Shown: positions 10,612-22,240, counted from the stretch's first letter. The stretch: 64,000 nucleotides of DNA from Verticillium longisporum (GCA_019188255.1 JAETXT010000014.1:1736001-1800000), one strand, 5' to 3'. Notes: generated from the letters alone by a model not told the origin. Translations and numbers: made by a program.

Positions 10612-13047
10612 ACTTGCATGCAACGCGGTCCTCTAACGAGTCGTCAAGGCATCAACTCCACCCCTCCACCCCCGCCAACATGTCCCTTGCGACATGCTGC
10701 ATGGTAAAGCTCAGGGAGACAAAGTTCCGAATGATGCAGGTATAGCTAACCTCATAGGCTGCTCTACGAGAACGATACGCACGTGTAGATCGAACGTTAA
10801 GCACTTTGGTATACTCGAGTTTAAGTGATACGAATGGAATGGAATGGCCGCCTGTGGCCTGGCACGTGAACAATACATCGCTATAGGCAGTATTACACAT
10901 ATCGGCGAGACATATGCGGGACCCAGGCTTGACAGGTATGGACCCTTATGTACTCGCTCATGGAAGTCGTCATTACACGGTGTAAGCTGGCTTAGTTGTA
11001 ATTGGTGGATTGAGACACTTGAGGGTACACTGAACGACCTGACATTGAGGCGGAGAGGTACATTCTCCCTACCATTTAATTACAGTCATCAGTTTATGAC
11101 TATACTCACAAGTATGAGTACTCGGATGGTTCGTGCATGTTCGATCGTTGTAAGCCTAACACCGGAAGAGAGTTTCGCTCCAAGGTGTACGACATGCGTG
11201 CACCGCTCCTCTGCTCCACCGCTGCAGCCGAAGATAACAACAAATGGGAACACGCAGAAACATGGCAAGCAACCCATTGCTGCCGTGCGTGCACACCCGC
11301 GAAACGATCGTCTGTCAAAACACAACACGAGCTAACAGTCGCCGTCGCGTCTGTCTGTCTTCAAAGCATCCTGCTATCTAGGCCCGTTGTGGCAGCACGG
11401 CGACGCCAATTTGCCGGGGGGGCGTTAACCTCAGGAAATTACCACTGCCTTAGAATTAGTGTTCCAGTCGAAAGATCCCACCCCACGGGGAGAGAAAGGC
11501 CATGGCGCGACGGCCTAGCGGCCTAGCTGGAGGAACAGTCGTGTCGTGGTGGTGTGGGAGAATCAGGGAATGATAGGCCGCTTCCCTGTTCCTGATGCAG
11601 GTGTCGTGGTGGTGTGCGGGCTTTCTCTCCAACGCGCGCATCTCATTCTTCCTTCAATTTCTCCTTTGGCCTGGCGATGGGCGATTATGCCTCACGTGAA
11701 GAGAAGAAGACGAGGGGACAGCAGTCTGCAGCATCAAGGCCATACAGGCTGCTTCTCGCTTCGCCATGATCGAGCCTGTTGCGGGCGCAGCACAAGCAGG
11801 TGTGCCGTGTTGGCCCCATTGTCGTGCGGCTTGACGTGATGGTCGACCCATCTTGGCCCATTGGTCTGCTGTCACTGTCGGGTGGACGGGTCATCAGCGA
11901 CTGAAAGACGAGACAGACGGGCTGGCTGACCAGGCGGAGCGTTTCGTTGTTTGTACAGACACTGACATCGATAGGGCGTCGTTCTTTTGTTATTGTTATT
12001 GATTGTTTGTCCTCGACGGCGCATCCCTGACAGGGAATGGCAGGATGACGCTTGGCTCCAGCTCCAGCTGCAGTTGGTGAGCACCTGCTAACAGTAGCAG
12101 CCAGCGGCCAGTAGCTCCAGAAGCGCCCAGCGTCTTGGATCGCATAGTGTACATGTACATGCCGGGTCATCGGACAGCCTCGGGTGACTTGCATTGCGCT
12201 GTGCGGCCCAGCGGACAGGGCGGGCACGACTGAGAGGCCGCGCATAAGAAAAAAATGGTCTCCAGCGGGCAGTGACTATCGGCCATCATGAGTACCCCGA
12301 TGTGGAGCCAACGCCTGGGTCAGGCGTTTTGAGGTGCTGTGACTGGCGAGACGTGATTTTCCGGGGGTCGGCTGGGCGTGTTTAGGGGGAAGGAAGGGGG
12401 AACGTGGAGCGAGGCAGGAGGTCGCGTGCAGGGGTCGTCTTAGGGGGGCAAGGGCGGGATGCTTCTGGCTGGAGCTGCATTGTCTTTGGTGCTTCTCTGC
12501 TTGACGGGCACGAGAAAAATTCTCGCGCTAAAGCGCGCGCCCCGTTTTCTCCGTGCTCTCCCGGCTCGCTGCCCTTTCCCTCGGGTTGGCTCGTGCGCTT
12601 GCCTCCCTCCCGTCTCCCTGCCTCTGCTCCTTGTGGTCCTGGTGCTGCAGCTGCAGCTCCAGCGCTCGGCTCTTGCATTTTCCAGGCTTTTTACAGAAGC
12701 TCTGCCCCCCCCGGGATATCATGTAGCGTCATGCCGAGACCTTCCATTCCACACCCGACACACAGCCCACGCATCTTGTCGCCCCGACCCTACCTACTCC
12801 TCCTCCTCCAGCGTCGAGACCCTTTTCCTTGCGACCTATCGACCACCTCATCATCAAGTAGAACCTCCTCAACGAGTCTGCATCGCCTCCTGTACGCCCA
12901 CTGAGATTTGCGACATCTCCCATCTTTCGAACCCGATAACCAGACGAAGAGCCGAAAAAAAAAACTCGAACGCACGCATCGTGCCCCCGTCGTCATCTAC
13001 GCGCCGCCTCCCTTCGATGGTCTCCCGCTCCTAAACGCCATTTCAAC
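10612..13047. other. Intergenic and promoter of MDM34
   Basis: The first 500 bases are lower in GC, like the pseudogene. The rest is GC-rich. From about 12,680 to 13,047 the plus strand is a C/T- and CA-rich leader, with an A-run at 12,955-12,964 and several short upstream open frames, which fits a long 5' UTR. A 129-codon frame at 11,137-11,526 shows no family resemblance. No RNA gene was seen. Confidence 0.5.
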
Positions 13048-15027
13048 ATGGCCTTCAACTTCAACTGGTCGCCTCTGGCCGCCGACGAAGACTTCTACAG
13101 GCGCGCACGCGACTTGTTGACCACAGCCCTCAACAAGCCCCCGAAACCGCTCATCATTGTCGATGACATTCTCGTGACCGAGCTCAACCTGGGCTCCGTG
13201 CCCCCCGACCTGGAGATTCTCGAGATTGGCGATCTCGCCGAGGATAGGTTCCGCGGCATCTTCAAAATGTCGTATTCGGGCGACGCCTTCCTGACCTTGA
13301 AAACACGCGTCCAAGTACGTCTTTTCTTTCTTTCTTTCTTTCTTTCTCTCTCTCTCTCTGGGTGTGTGCGTGCACCTCCCCATGAACCAGACGACCAAGG
13401 AGGTGCAGGAGCTCTCGCATCACTCACAACATCCGTTCTCCCGCAAGCTTCCCGCACCACCATCAATTCCATCCCCCGTTTCCCATCCCCTCCTTTCCGT
13501 GTCACCAAACAATCATCACCCCCTCTGGACGCACAGCTCTCCGCATTGCTATGTAATTTGCCCATGCTGGGATGCGCGCCTGGACTTGCTACCCTGGGGC
13601 AGGGGTCCCACGAACGTGCACCATTAACAGACGGCTAATATATCAACAAATAGGCGAACCCCCTGGCTTCGTATCTCTACTCTAAGCCTACCTTCACGTC
13701 ACCTCAGCCGTTAGCGGCTTCTTCGGGACTGACAATTCCCCTCTCCATCACATTGTCCGACATCAAGCTGTCGGCGTTCATCATTCTCGTCTTTTCCAAG
13801 CAAAAGGGCTTGACCCTGGTGTTCCGCAATGACCCACTTGAGTCGCTCAAGGTCTCATCGACCTTTGACTCGATTCAGTTTGTGCGCGATTACCTCCAGA
13901 GGACCATCGAGGGCCAGCTGAGGACATTAATGATGGATGAGCTGCCGGCCATTATCCACCGCCTGTCGCTGCAGCTCTGGTGCCCGGACCAGGCCCAGAA
14001 GAAGGACGAGGAGGCTGCAAAGGAGCAGGCCGATGAGACGGCTGTGGATCCCTTCTCGAGCCCGCCTCTGGATCCCCTTGACGCTCACGGCAACCTGCTC
14101 GATCCCAATGACATTGCATCCATGTCCCTTGAGGGTGGCCCCGAGGTTCAGTCGCTCTTCTCCCAGAAGAACCTGCTGCGCCTCGGCGCCCTCAACGACT
14201 CTCACAGGACCTTTTCGCTGTTCACCCCGAACATCCGTGATGTCGTGTTCCGCGCCTGGACGGGCAACGTCGTTTCTGATTCGGCTTGTAACACCCCCCC
14301 CACGGCCACGCCTAGCCTGTCCAAGACCAACTCATTCGCTGGCACGGCGACGGCGACGACGTACACCTTCTCCGACACGGCAAGCGCATCGCACGGCTAT
14401 CTTCCTTCAAGACCTTCTCTCGTGAGCCTCAACTCAGCCATGTCAGGTCTTGCCATGGGCTCCAACACGCGATCCAAGTCCTACACGGGCCGCAAGAAGA
14501 AGACGAGAGTCGTCAACCTGAGGCGCACCAAGACGGCGCTTCCCGAAGAGAGCGAAGCAGGTGACACCAACTCCGACTCGGCGTCCGTTGCCGCCTCGTC
14601 TACAGAACCCCTCATGGCGAGCTCCATCTCTGAAGAGCCCGAGGATGAGGTGTCCATGCCTCCGACGCCGACTAGGATACGCTTCGACCGCCCCAACGCC
14701 GACGTCCCCCGTCTGCCCACTCGCCCTCCTCTGGGTCCCAACTTCTACCAGGCGCCTCCCGAGAGTGTTCCCACTGCACCCATCGTTGCCGAGAACGCCC
14801 GGGACGTGCAGCCCACGCCCAGCACCCCACTGCGACGAGTTGAGAAGGCTCGCCGCTTCGAAGCTGAGAATGCGCCGTCTGAGAATATCGAGCCCGACTG
14901 GATCATGAAGATGGCCGGCGAGATTGCCCGCCGCGTTTACGATGAGAAGAACCGCCACCAACAGCAGGGCGGTCTCTGGGACGAGCGTGATCCCATGCCG
15001 CCCCCAGCGTACGAAGCCACCAACTGA
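13048..15027 (+). CDS. MDM34: Mitochondrial distribution and morphology protein 34 (ERMES subunit)
   Basis: Outer-mitochondrial-membrane component of the ERMES complex (with Mmm1, Mdm10 and Mdm12), which tethers ER to mitochondria and moves phospholipids. Exons are 13,048-13,314 and 13,654-15,027, giving 546 residues. Residues 1 to about 195 form the SMP lipid-transfer domain: [10 protein letters not shown] at the extreme N-terminus, [29 protein letters not shown] sequence, and after the intron [19 protein letters not shown] and [20 protein letters not shown]. The remainder is a low-complexity Ser/Pro/Thr-rich tail with a basic [14 protein letters not shown] patch and a conserved [18 protein letters not shown] near the end. 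The single intron is unusually long for this window (339 bases) and contains a pyrimidine microsatellite close to the donor. The start has no competing upstream in-frame ATG. Confidence 0.97.
13320..13361 (+). repeat. (TTTC)n/(CT)n microsatellite in the MDM34 intron
   Basis: A pure pyrimidine tract made of CTTT units followed by CT units begins five bases after the GTACGT donor and ends before a GTGTGTGCGTG stretch. It should be length-polymorphic. Confidence 0.9.
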
Positions 15028-16668
15028 GCAAGATTCTTGCTTAGTCTGACTTTGCATCAACTGTACCAACTCGAACCTCTTATATTTTTCGTGCCTGTTC
15101 TCCCCGCTCACTATACGGCATAGCATGGCATCGATTTTTCATTGCGTCATTTTCCTTGACTCTCTGCTTTTACTTTTTCCCGCATGGCGCTCTTGGCGGG
15201 GGACACACGAGATGAGAGAGAGACAAACACTCCGGGACTCTTCCTGACGCTGTATGCGTCTCATGGGGTTCCGTATTCTTATTGTTAATGTGTGCTTCAC
15301 TCGCATGGCGTTTCGGGGGTTATTTGATTCTTCCCCCTTTTTTTGCGGAGGAAAGGGGATTCGCAACATAAAAATGGGGATGGAAACTTTGGGGGCCAGC
15401 GTTGCTTTGCTACTTTTTACATACGCTTCCGGGTTGAGGAAAAGCGGCCCCCCCTCAGCCGATACATGCCGGCGCTCTGGTCGCCGGCGCCTTGGGCCGG
15501 CTCAGTCGACAAGGCTGGCCGCGCCGCTGATACATTGTTTCCTTTGTCACTTGTGAGACGTCGGGTCCCTAGATGGAGGACGCGTACGATGCTCTGTATA
15601 CAACGGGACGGAAGGGCTGGATACAGGTCATGGCGAAAGCACGACCGGAGACGCTGCTTGATGAAGCGGCCGAAGTAGGATACGAGAGTGTGTGCTTGGA
15701 CGTGCGTCCCTGAGGTGGACAGCGCGGCAGAGGAAGAAATTCAACTCCCATCTGTTACCAAACCTGTACAATCTGTGACTGTCGTGACTGACTGGATCGC
15801 GCGCGTGCGGTTGTGTCTACGCGTATTTGGCGTGCGAGCTTGATTGTCACGATTCTGCGCATTCTGGCGGTGTATAGTATACAGATCCGTCTTCAATTGA
15901 GCGACGTCATGTGGTCTAACCACGGACGCAGCGTCTGTGGCCACCTCCTATACATGCATGAATACCATCTCGGGCATCTCTCTGTGGCCCATTTGCTCCG
16001 CATCTCCTCGACCGAGTGACGACAGCCACGAGTATGATGAGCCTCTATGCTACAATGATTGGGGCCTCAATGCACCCGGCCCCTTCGATGTACGGCGCCG
16101 TACCTGATCTCGCCTCTTGCGCCGTGTAGCCCTGCTCACTTTGCGCTTTTCAAGACGCACACTGCTACCCACTGACTGGCCAGTGCAATTGTCGCTAGGG
16201 TTTCTCCACCTTGCTGTGGCTGTCGGGTTTCATCTCATGCGATGATGCCATACTTCGGAATTCAGGCTTGCCGTTCGTCAGTACCACCCCATCGCCATGC
16301 ACAGCGTCGCGACTGCTCCAGCGCAATGCACATCACAGGCAGCCTTTGCCTTGAGCCCGGTTTCCCGGTGGGAGTGGTGCCCGAAGACGCGTCGTCGAGT
16401 CAGATCAGCGCTTTCAGCGCACGATCCTTGCAGAATCATTCTCAGCAACAGTCGAGCTCGTGACGCTCTCGGCCTCGTGCGCGTCCCAAGCCGCAGGCGT
16501 GCCGGGCGGCGGCATGTGCGCAACGTGCGCGAGGCCCGCCTTGGCGCGCTCGACCTCCCTGACGCGCCTGCTCTCCTCGGCCCGCAGGCGCCTGCCCCTG
16601 GCAGCGGCCGTAGACCTCGACGCCGGGCGCCGCGCGTGAATTGTCCGTCCGTCGCGCGAGGAGGGCCT
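15028..16668. other. Convergent intergenic region between MDM34 and YAF9
   Basis: Contains the 3' flanks of both genes, with T-rich tracts near 15,080-15,180 and 15,330-15,420. No convincing coding frame was found. The long plus-strand frame that begins at 16,297 is a shadow of the GC-rich YAF9 gene. Confidence 0.55.
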
Positions 16669-17626
16669 CTAAGCCTGCCCCGCGGCCTGGGCCTGGGTCT
16701 GGGCATGGGCGGCAGCGGCGGCGGCGGCGTTCTCCTCCTTGAGGCGCGCGAGCTGGGCCTCCTTGTCCTTGAGCTCGTCGAGCATGGACTTGCAGAGCTT
16801 CTGGGCGGCGTCGTGGGCGTCCTTGAGCTTCTTGATCTCGAGCTGCTCCGTGTCGCGGCTGAACTCGTGGCCGGGCTTGCTGTGCGCGGGCACGATGGCG
16901 GTGCGCTCCCAGACGGCGGGGGCGTTCTTGTCGGGCAACGGGGGCAGGGCCTTGGTCTTGCCCTTGCCCGCGCCGCCTGCCTTCCCGGCACCGGCACCGG
17001 CACCAGCAGAAGCGGCACCGCCGGGGTGGCCCTTGGGGTGGGCGCCCGAGGTCAGTATTTCGTAAAAGGTCTCGTAGGGCTCGCTGAAGAGCTGGTCCTC
17101 GTAGATCCAGGCGCGGACCTCGCCGTTGCCGGTGCGCATCTCCTCCTTCTCCTCCTCGGTGCGGCCGTACGGGTGCAGGCGCAGGTGGTGGTAGAGGGTC
17201 TGGGGCTTCTCGCCCGACTCGGTGGCGTAGTAGAGCTTGAGGGTGATTTCGAACTCGCCCCAGCCCGTCTCGTTGACGACGAAGGGTTTGCCGGGTTCGG
17301 CGTCGATCACTGCGAGGGGTGGGGAGTCAGCATGCGACGGAGTTTGGTTTGGGGGAAAGGATTGAGAGAAGGAGGGTGGGGGACGCACTTCGGACATGAT
17401 TCGGGATGGACTCGTGCAGCTTGAATTGGATTCGTCGGAGCCAGTAGGTGACGTCTGTGTCGTCGAGGCCCTTGACGAAGACCTGCCACGAGTGTGTGTG
17501 GTCGTCAGGCACACCGGGCGGTTTCGGGTTCTGGGGGCCAAAGGGAATGGCGGTGGTGCCGTAGATGAAAGGCCGGCAGATCTGGGTGCCCTTGACACGT
17601 TTTCCGAGGTTGCTCGGGGGCGCCAT
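16669..17626 (-). CDS. YAF9: YEATS-domain protein, Yaf9 subunit of NuA4/SWR1
   Basis: Reads acylated histone H3 and belongs to the NuA4 acetyltransferase and SWR1 H2A.Z-exchange complexes. Exons are 17,389-17,626 and 16,669-17,309, giving 292 residues; the 79-base intron falls just after the conserved HESIPNHVR. The YEATS domain fills residues 1 to about 155: ICRPFIYGTTAIPFG, HTHSWQVFVKG, IQFKLHESIPN, NETGWGEFEITLKLYY (the WGEF signature with the acyl-lysine-pocket residues) and LYHHLRLHPYG. An Ala/Gly-rich linker (SAGAGAGAGKAGGAGKGK) follows, then a charged coiled-coil with QLEIKKLKDAHDAAQKL and a poly-Ala/Gln end. A C-terminal coiled coil is usual for Yaf9. The gene is divergent from the Coq11-like gene. 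Confidence 0.94.
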
Positions 17627-18172
17627 GACGGCTGAAGGATATGGCGATTATGGGTGCAGGTGTTCCTGCTGGTGTTGTGATGGTTATGACGATGATCTCG
17701 AGAAATGATGGCGGGGGGAAAGCGATGGGCAGGTAACGTGTTGGAGAACCATGTTAGCTTTGACGCCAGCCTTACCGCGATGGCGGGACACTTTAGCAGG
17801 GTCAGAAGAGGAGAGCCAATGAAGAGGCGTGGCCAGTGGGCAGCACCCCTGTAGCGTCCAGAAGGCCAATGGCACAGCTGTAGTGGGGCCCTCGGCAGTG
17901 TCAGCCTCGACCCTCGATGAAATCATGACTTGAGCTGCATGCTGTGCGTCAGTGCCTCATTCTAAATCACCGAAGCATCGAACCACCATTGAGCGACCTC
18001 ATTCCGGCCTGATTGACCACTGATTCTGCTCTTTTTCATCTTAGTTACATTCTGTTATCCTTCGTCCCAAATCTCGTCATCTCAATTGCAATTCTCACAC
18101 TTCTCACACGCCACACTCACCACACAATCAACATACGTACCTCCTAAACATACCACACGTCGTCCACACACC
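17627..18172. promoter_or_regulatory. Divergent promoter, YAF9 and Coq11-like gene
   Basis: A 546-base spacer between two outward-facing start codons. The right part (18,060-18,172) is a CA/CT-rich leader typical of fungal 5' UTRs. No specific operator recognised. Confidence 0.55.
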
Positions 18173-19109
18173 ATGTCGGCAACAACAGCAAAGCGATTGG
18201 TGGTCTGTGGCGGCAACGGTTTCCTAGGCTCACGGATCTGCAAATACGCAGTCCAAAGAGGATGGGACGTCACAAGTGTCAGGTAGGCAGACCTCGAGAA
18301 AACCCACCCCATGAACCCTCCCCAGCTCACAACCGATCAGCCGCTCTGGTGAGCCCCGCTGGGACACCGTCACCTCGTCCGCCTCGCCGCCGTCCTGGTC
18401 CCACAAGGTGACCTGGGAGCGCGCCGACATCCTCCAGCCGTCGACCTACGCGCCGCTCCTCAAGGGCGCCGACTATGTCGTCCACAGCATGGGCATACTC
18501 CTCGAGGCCGACTACAAGGGCGCCATTTCCGGTCGCGAGTCCCCCTCGCCGGCCTCCAAAGGCCTTTGCCCCCGTCAAGGACCGCGGCATCGTGAACCCG
18601 CTGAAGCAGGAGCCCGGCAAGGAGAACATTCGTCCGACCAACCTGGCCGACCAGTTCTCCTACGAGGTCATGAACCGCGACAGTGCCGTCATGCTCGCCA
18701 AGCAGGCTGCCGCTGAGGACGCGAGCGCCTTCGTCTACGTCTCGGCCGCCGGCGGCGCCCCCGTGCTGCCGGCCCGTTACATCACCACCAAGCGCGAGGC
18801 CGAGAGCATCATCGCCTCCGAGTTCCCCGCATGCGCGGCGTCTTTGTGCGCCCGCCCTTCCTCTACGACAGCTCGCGCAAGCTCACCCTGCCCATGGCCG
18901 CCATGACCGGCACCGGCGCCCTCTTCAACACGGTCACGGGCGGTGTCTTTGGCGGCTTCCTCGGTGCCGGCGGTGCCAAGCCGCTGCCCGTCGAGACGGT
19001 GGCCGAGGCCGTCGTCGAGGCTCTCGATGACGACAAGGTCAGGGGACCCATTGAGATTCCGCAAATCGAGGAGCTGGCCAACAAGTCGTGGAGGAAAAAC
19101 ATGCTGTGA
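18173..19109 (+). CDS. Coq11-like mitochondrial NAD(P)-binding protein with three apparent frameshifts
   Basis: Atypical short-chain dehydrogenase/NmrA-like protein related to yeast Coq11 (YLR290C), which associates with the coenzyme Q synthome. Exon 1 is 18,173-18,282 with the Rossmann motif VVCGGNGFLGSRIC; a 58-base intron (18,283-18,340) follows. The second exon starts in one frame (RSGEPRWDTV ... VHSMGILLEADYKG), changes frame near 18,541-18,560 (KAFAPVKDRG ... YITTKREAES) and changes again near 18,829 (MRGVFVRPPFLYDSSRK ... ANKSWRKNML). All pieces are clearly one protein and codon use stays normal. Each break can be mended by one added base at a short run (C5 at 18,541-18,545, AAA at 18,558-18,560, C at 18,830). 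The gene is therefore either recently broken or mis-assembled; I favour mis-assembly. Confidence 0.82.
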
Positions 19110-19276
19110 GCCTAGAGGCAGGCGGGAAGGCAGAGAACAAGCAAGCACGTGCGCGAAAGCATGTCTGTAATAATTTCGCTGTACCATACTAGAACACAAA
19201 AGACCCATCCGGCGCCTTTCTTACCATCCCTGCGTCCCTTTCTGCACGAAGGGCCCGCCTCGCTTGCGTTTGCGCC

Positions 19277-20263
19277 CTAAATCATGGTCCCCCGCTCGAA
19301 GCTGTCCCGAATCTCGGCCGTGTACTTGTTGTAGAACCGCGACAGCTTCGAGTTGAACTGCTTGTTCTTCTCGTTAATGTACGTGACGTCGCCGTCGTCG
19401 CCGCTCTGCGCCATCCTGTCCTTGCGCTTCTTGAGGCGCGCCTCCTCGGCCTGGCGCAGGTCGTCGACGAGGCGGTCAATGTTGGCCTTGTCGGGCTTGT
19501 TCTGGGCGAAGCCCGTCGAGTCGGCCGTCGAGTAGAACGACCCGTCCTTGTCGACGGCGATGAGCTCGCCGTCCTCCGTCTCGACAATGTCGAGGCCGCC
19601 CGACGCGTAGGCGCGCTCGACGGCGGCCATCTTGTCGCGCTCGTAGCGGTCGAGGTCGGGCGCCATGTTCTTGACCTGGCGCTTGTAGACCTTGTTGCTG
19701 GCGGCGCGGTAGTCGGAAAAGGCATTGTTGTCGCGCGCCGCGTCCTTCTTCTTGACGCGCTTGTCCCACTTTTCCGACTCGTCGACGGTCCAGTCCCAGG
19801 CGCGCTTGCGGTCAAATTCGCCGCCGGCGTCCACGACGTCGGCGCGAAGGAGCTTGTGCGAGGCGATGGCCTGGTGCCGGTGGCTGGCCGTCAGCTGCGA
19901 CGGGTCGGCGGCGAGGCGCTGCGACTCGAGCGTCGCCTCTTTGAGGTTCGAGTCCGAGGACGACTTGGCGCGGGCTTGCAGCGCCTTGAACCGCGCCATG
20001 CGGTCGGCGGCCTTCGAGGCGGGGTTGATGGGGGTCGCTGCCGGCGTGTCTGATTCTGCCGCGGCCTCTGCTGTTGGTGGTGGTGCCGCCGCCGAGGGGC
20101 CGGCTTGTGTGATTGCTTCGGCTGGCGGGACGTCTTCTCGTGAGGGTTCGTCTTGGGTGGAGTCTGTCGTGTTGGTGGTGGGCTGTTCGGCTGGGACGTC
20201 GGCGTCGAGAGCCTTCTCTGCCTTGGCGGCGGCGGCCGTCTTTCTCTTCTTTGCGGGCGGCAT
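19277..20263 (-). CDS. SYF2: Pre-mRNA-splicing factor SYF2
   Basis: Component of the Prp19/NineTeen-associated spliceosome (Syf1-Syf2-Isy1 group), acting in the nucleus. Single exon, 328 residues. The N-terminus is a nuclear-localisation-like MPPAKKRKTAAAAKAEKA followed by an acidic/Pro-rich segment of no fixed sequence. The conserved SYF2 domain runs from about residue 90 to the end: ADRMARFKALQARA, HKLLRADVVDAGGEFDRKRAWDWTVDESEKWDKR, SDYRAASNKVYKRQVKNM, the IDRLVDDLRQAEEARLKKRK helix and the family-typical INEKNKQFNSKLSRFYNKYT near the C-terminus. The frame is open upstream to 20,476, but that part has no conserved sequence, so the MPPAKKRK start is preferred. Ends 168 bases from the convergent Coq11-like gene. 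Confidence 0.95.
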   Translation of the reverse strand: MPPAKKRKTAAAAKAEKALDADVPAEQPTTNTTDSTQDEPSREDVPPAEAITQAGPSAAAPPPTAEAAAESDTPAATPINPASKAADRMARFKALQARAKSSSDSNLKEATLESQRLAADPSQLTASHRHQAIASHKLLRADVVDAGGEFDRKRAWDWTVDESEKWDKRVKKKDAARDNNAFSDYRAASNKVYKRQVKNMAPDLDRYERDKMAAVERAYASGGLDIVETEDGELIAVDKDGSFYSTADSTGFAQNKPDKANIDRLVDDLRQAEEARLKKRKDRMAQSGDDGDVTYINEKNKQFNSKLSRFYNKYTAEIRDSFERGTMI

Positions 20264-20995
20264 GGTGGGGGTTTGCGGGTGGCTATTGAGGTTTTGTGCT
20301 AGAAAGTTGATTTTCGGTTGATCGGGTTGGTCTGGGAGATCCAGCGCAGTCGAGATGGGGGGGAGGTTGGCGTGGTTTGTAAAGTTGATGCTCTGGGAGG
20401 ATGATGCAACGGGCAGAGGGCAGAGAGGCTTTGCGTGAAGTTTGGGTCCACCATTAGGGCCCTCGCTTAAGCGCATGTATAGGGGCGACTAGCTACATCC
20501 GAGTTTCTTGCTTCAATTTGACTTAACAATCGTGCAAAACTTAGCCACAGTGTTGTCGGATGTAATTTTCTCGAGTTTATGATTAGAGATGTATGCCCAA
20601 AGCGTAGAGGCCGTCGCTAGGAAAATCCAGCATCCAAAATATGTACATTGCTGATGATGGAAGTTCCAGTACATACATAGCTCACCTTACAGGGCAACAA
20701 CAGTGGGCCAAGCAGCGGGTCTCCCCGCGTTTTCGTCTTTCCTAGTGCTCCGGTCAGTGGATCCAGTGGCTCGTGCCCCCAGAGGTGGCTCGTGCCGCCA
20801 CCTCTCATCTCATGCGCCTGCCTCGTGTCGTCTCGCGCCTCAACCTCTGGCCCAGTATCTTCAACCACCTCATCTTCGCCCTGCTCAACTTGTACTCGAA
20901 AAGACCCGACTTGTACCGCCCCTGGAAAACCTGACATGCTGAATCACGAATAAGGACACCTTGACATCCTGGGCTCACGCCCGCCCCCAGCTACA
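20264..20995. promoter_or_regulatory. Divergent promoter, SYF2 and the unknown gene at 20,996
   Basis: 732 bases between start codons. The centre (20,500-20,680) is AT-richer. A 106-codon minus-strand frame (20,617-20,937) has no recognisable product. No defined operator seen. Confidence 0.45.
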
Positions 20996-22240
20996 ATGAA
21001 CCGCCTCTCCAGCCGCGTGCTCCCCGCGCCAGCCGCCATCCCTCACATCTCAACGGCTCCCATTCACACATCTGCCCCCTGCCATGCCCAACGTATCTAT
21101 CCAACAAACTACACGCCAAAAGGCATTGGTCTATCTCCCATCAAACCCCGCAAGCCGGCGCCGCCTCCCCCGGGCTGGACCCCCTTTGCCATCTCCAACC
21201 TGCTCCTCGATCTCGACGCCTACGAGAGCCGCTACGTCCGCCCCTACGATGACGTGGCCGACGACGCCCGTCAGAAAGCCGCCTGGGCCGCGAACCCGAC
21301 CCGTGACGCCCTCAAGCAGGCAGCTCGCGACTTCTCCCCCGAGTTCCGGCGCGCCAACTTTCTCTTTGCCGAAGCCCACGGTGCGAGGTCCTCGCGCAAG
21401 TGGCGCGTCGGCGAGCTCGACCTCTTCGCCGGTGCTCTGCTAGGTGTTCAGCCGGCGAAAGAGGGCGCCAAAGCGTCGGCATCAGCCGCGGGAAAGAGGC
21501 CGTCGGCGGTCCAGGAGCTCGCCATTGTCGTCAAGCAAAACGCCATTCCCTCGAGTGCCGCGCAGGGCGAGCGTCTGCTCGAGTGGCTGCTTCACCGCCA
21601 GGCGCTGCTCGACGAGACGCTGCCACCTGACGCAGTCGCTCTCGAGAGCCGCATCGAACCGCACGAGACGACAAAGCTTGATGCTGAGACCAGCGGTAGC
21701 AGCGCCAACGCCGGTCAGCAGCGGCCTGAATGGTCGGGTTTCTTGTCATGGAAGAGGCTCGTCACAGCAATTTTACAGACCGAGACGGGAGTCGCCATCC
21801 TCGCCAAGAGAAAGGAAGAGCTGGCGAGGACGATGGAAGGATTGCTGACGCCCGAGAATGCCCTGGACCAGCTCGTCTTTCTCAACAACCTGCATGCGAG
21901 GTTTCATGCCGACGGCGTCGAGCTGGGCCCTCATCTCTGCGGCGCAGGACTTGTGCTGGCCGCTGAGGCTCGACAGGGACGCGCGCTGACGCGGTATCTC
22001 AGCCTCGGTGCTGGCAGTGGCTACTGGCAAGCATCGAGGGATGGGGCATCGGCCGTGATTCCGGATCTGATGCTGCAGAATCTGAGGGCTGTGCTCGTCA
22101 AGGCCGATGATGGCAGCATTTCATTCGACGACAGCGCATCGAAGCTTCTCGTGGCATTCGATAGCGACGCCGCCGTTGCTGATTCTTCCATAGAGCAGGA
22201 CGCGCCCGCAGGCCGCCAGCCGCAGGCAGCGAGTTCATGA
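20996..22240 (+). CDS. Hypothetical protein, probable mitochondrial
   Basis: Not recognised as a member of a named family. Single exon, 414 residues, GC-rich coding-like codon use throughout. The N-terminus is rich in Arg/Ser/Ala with no acidic residue in the first 60 residues (MNRLSSRVLPAPAAIPHIS ... HTSAPCHAQRIYP), which resembles a mitochondrial targeting sequence. A Pro-rich segment (SPIKPRKPAPPPPGWTPF) follows, then mostly helical sequence with conserved-looking blocks FSPEFRRANFLFAEAH, LLEWLLHRQALLDE, FLSWKRLVTAILQTETGVAIL and LSLGAGSGYWQ. The last 50 residues are low-complexity. The helical repeats could be organellar RNA-binding-like, but this is a guess. The gene shares its promoter with SYF2. 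Confidence 0.75.
   Translation: MNRLSSRVLPAPAAIPHISTAPIHTSAPCHAQRIYPTNYTPKGIGLSPIKPRKPAPPPPGWTPFAISNLLLDLDAYESRYVRPYDDVADDARQKAAWAANPTRDALKQAARDFSPEFRRANFLFAEAHGARSSRKWRVGELDLFAGALLGVQPAKEGAKASASAAGKRPSAVQELAIVVKQNAIPSSAAQGERLLEWLLHRQALLDETLPPDAVALESRIEPHETTKLDAETSGSSANAGQQRPEWSGFLSWKRLVTAILQTETGVAILAKRKEELARTMEGLLTPENALDQLVFLNNLHARFHADGVELGPHLCGAGLVLAAEARQGRALTRYLSLGAGSGYWQASRDGASAVIPDLMLQNLRAVLVKADDGSISFDDSASKLLVAFDSDAAVADSSIEQDAPAGRQPQAASS

Noticed and set aside
16297..17424. 375-codon plus-strand frame
   Set aside because: Antisense shadow of the GC-rich YAF9 gene. Repetitive Leu/Val/Gly/Arg composition, no domain.
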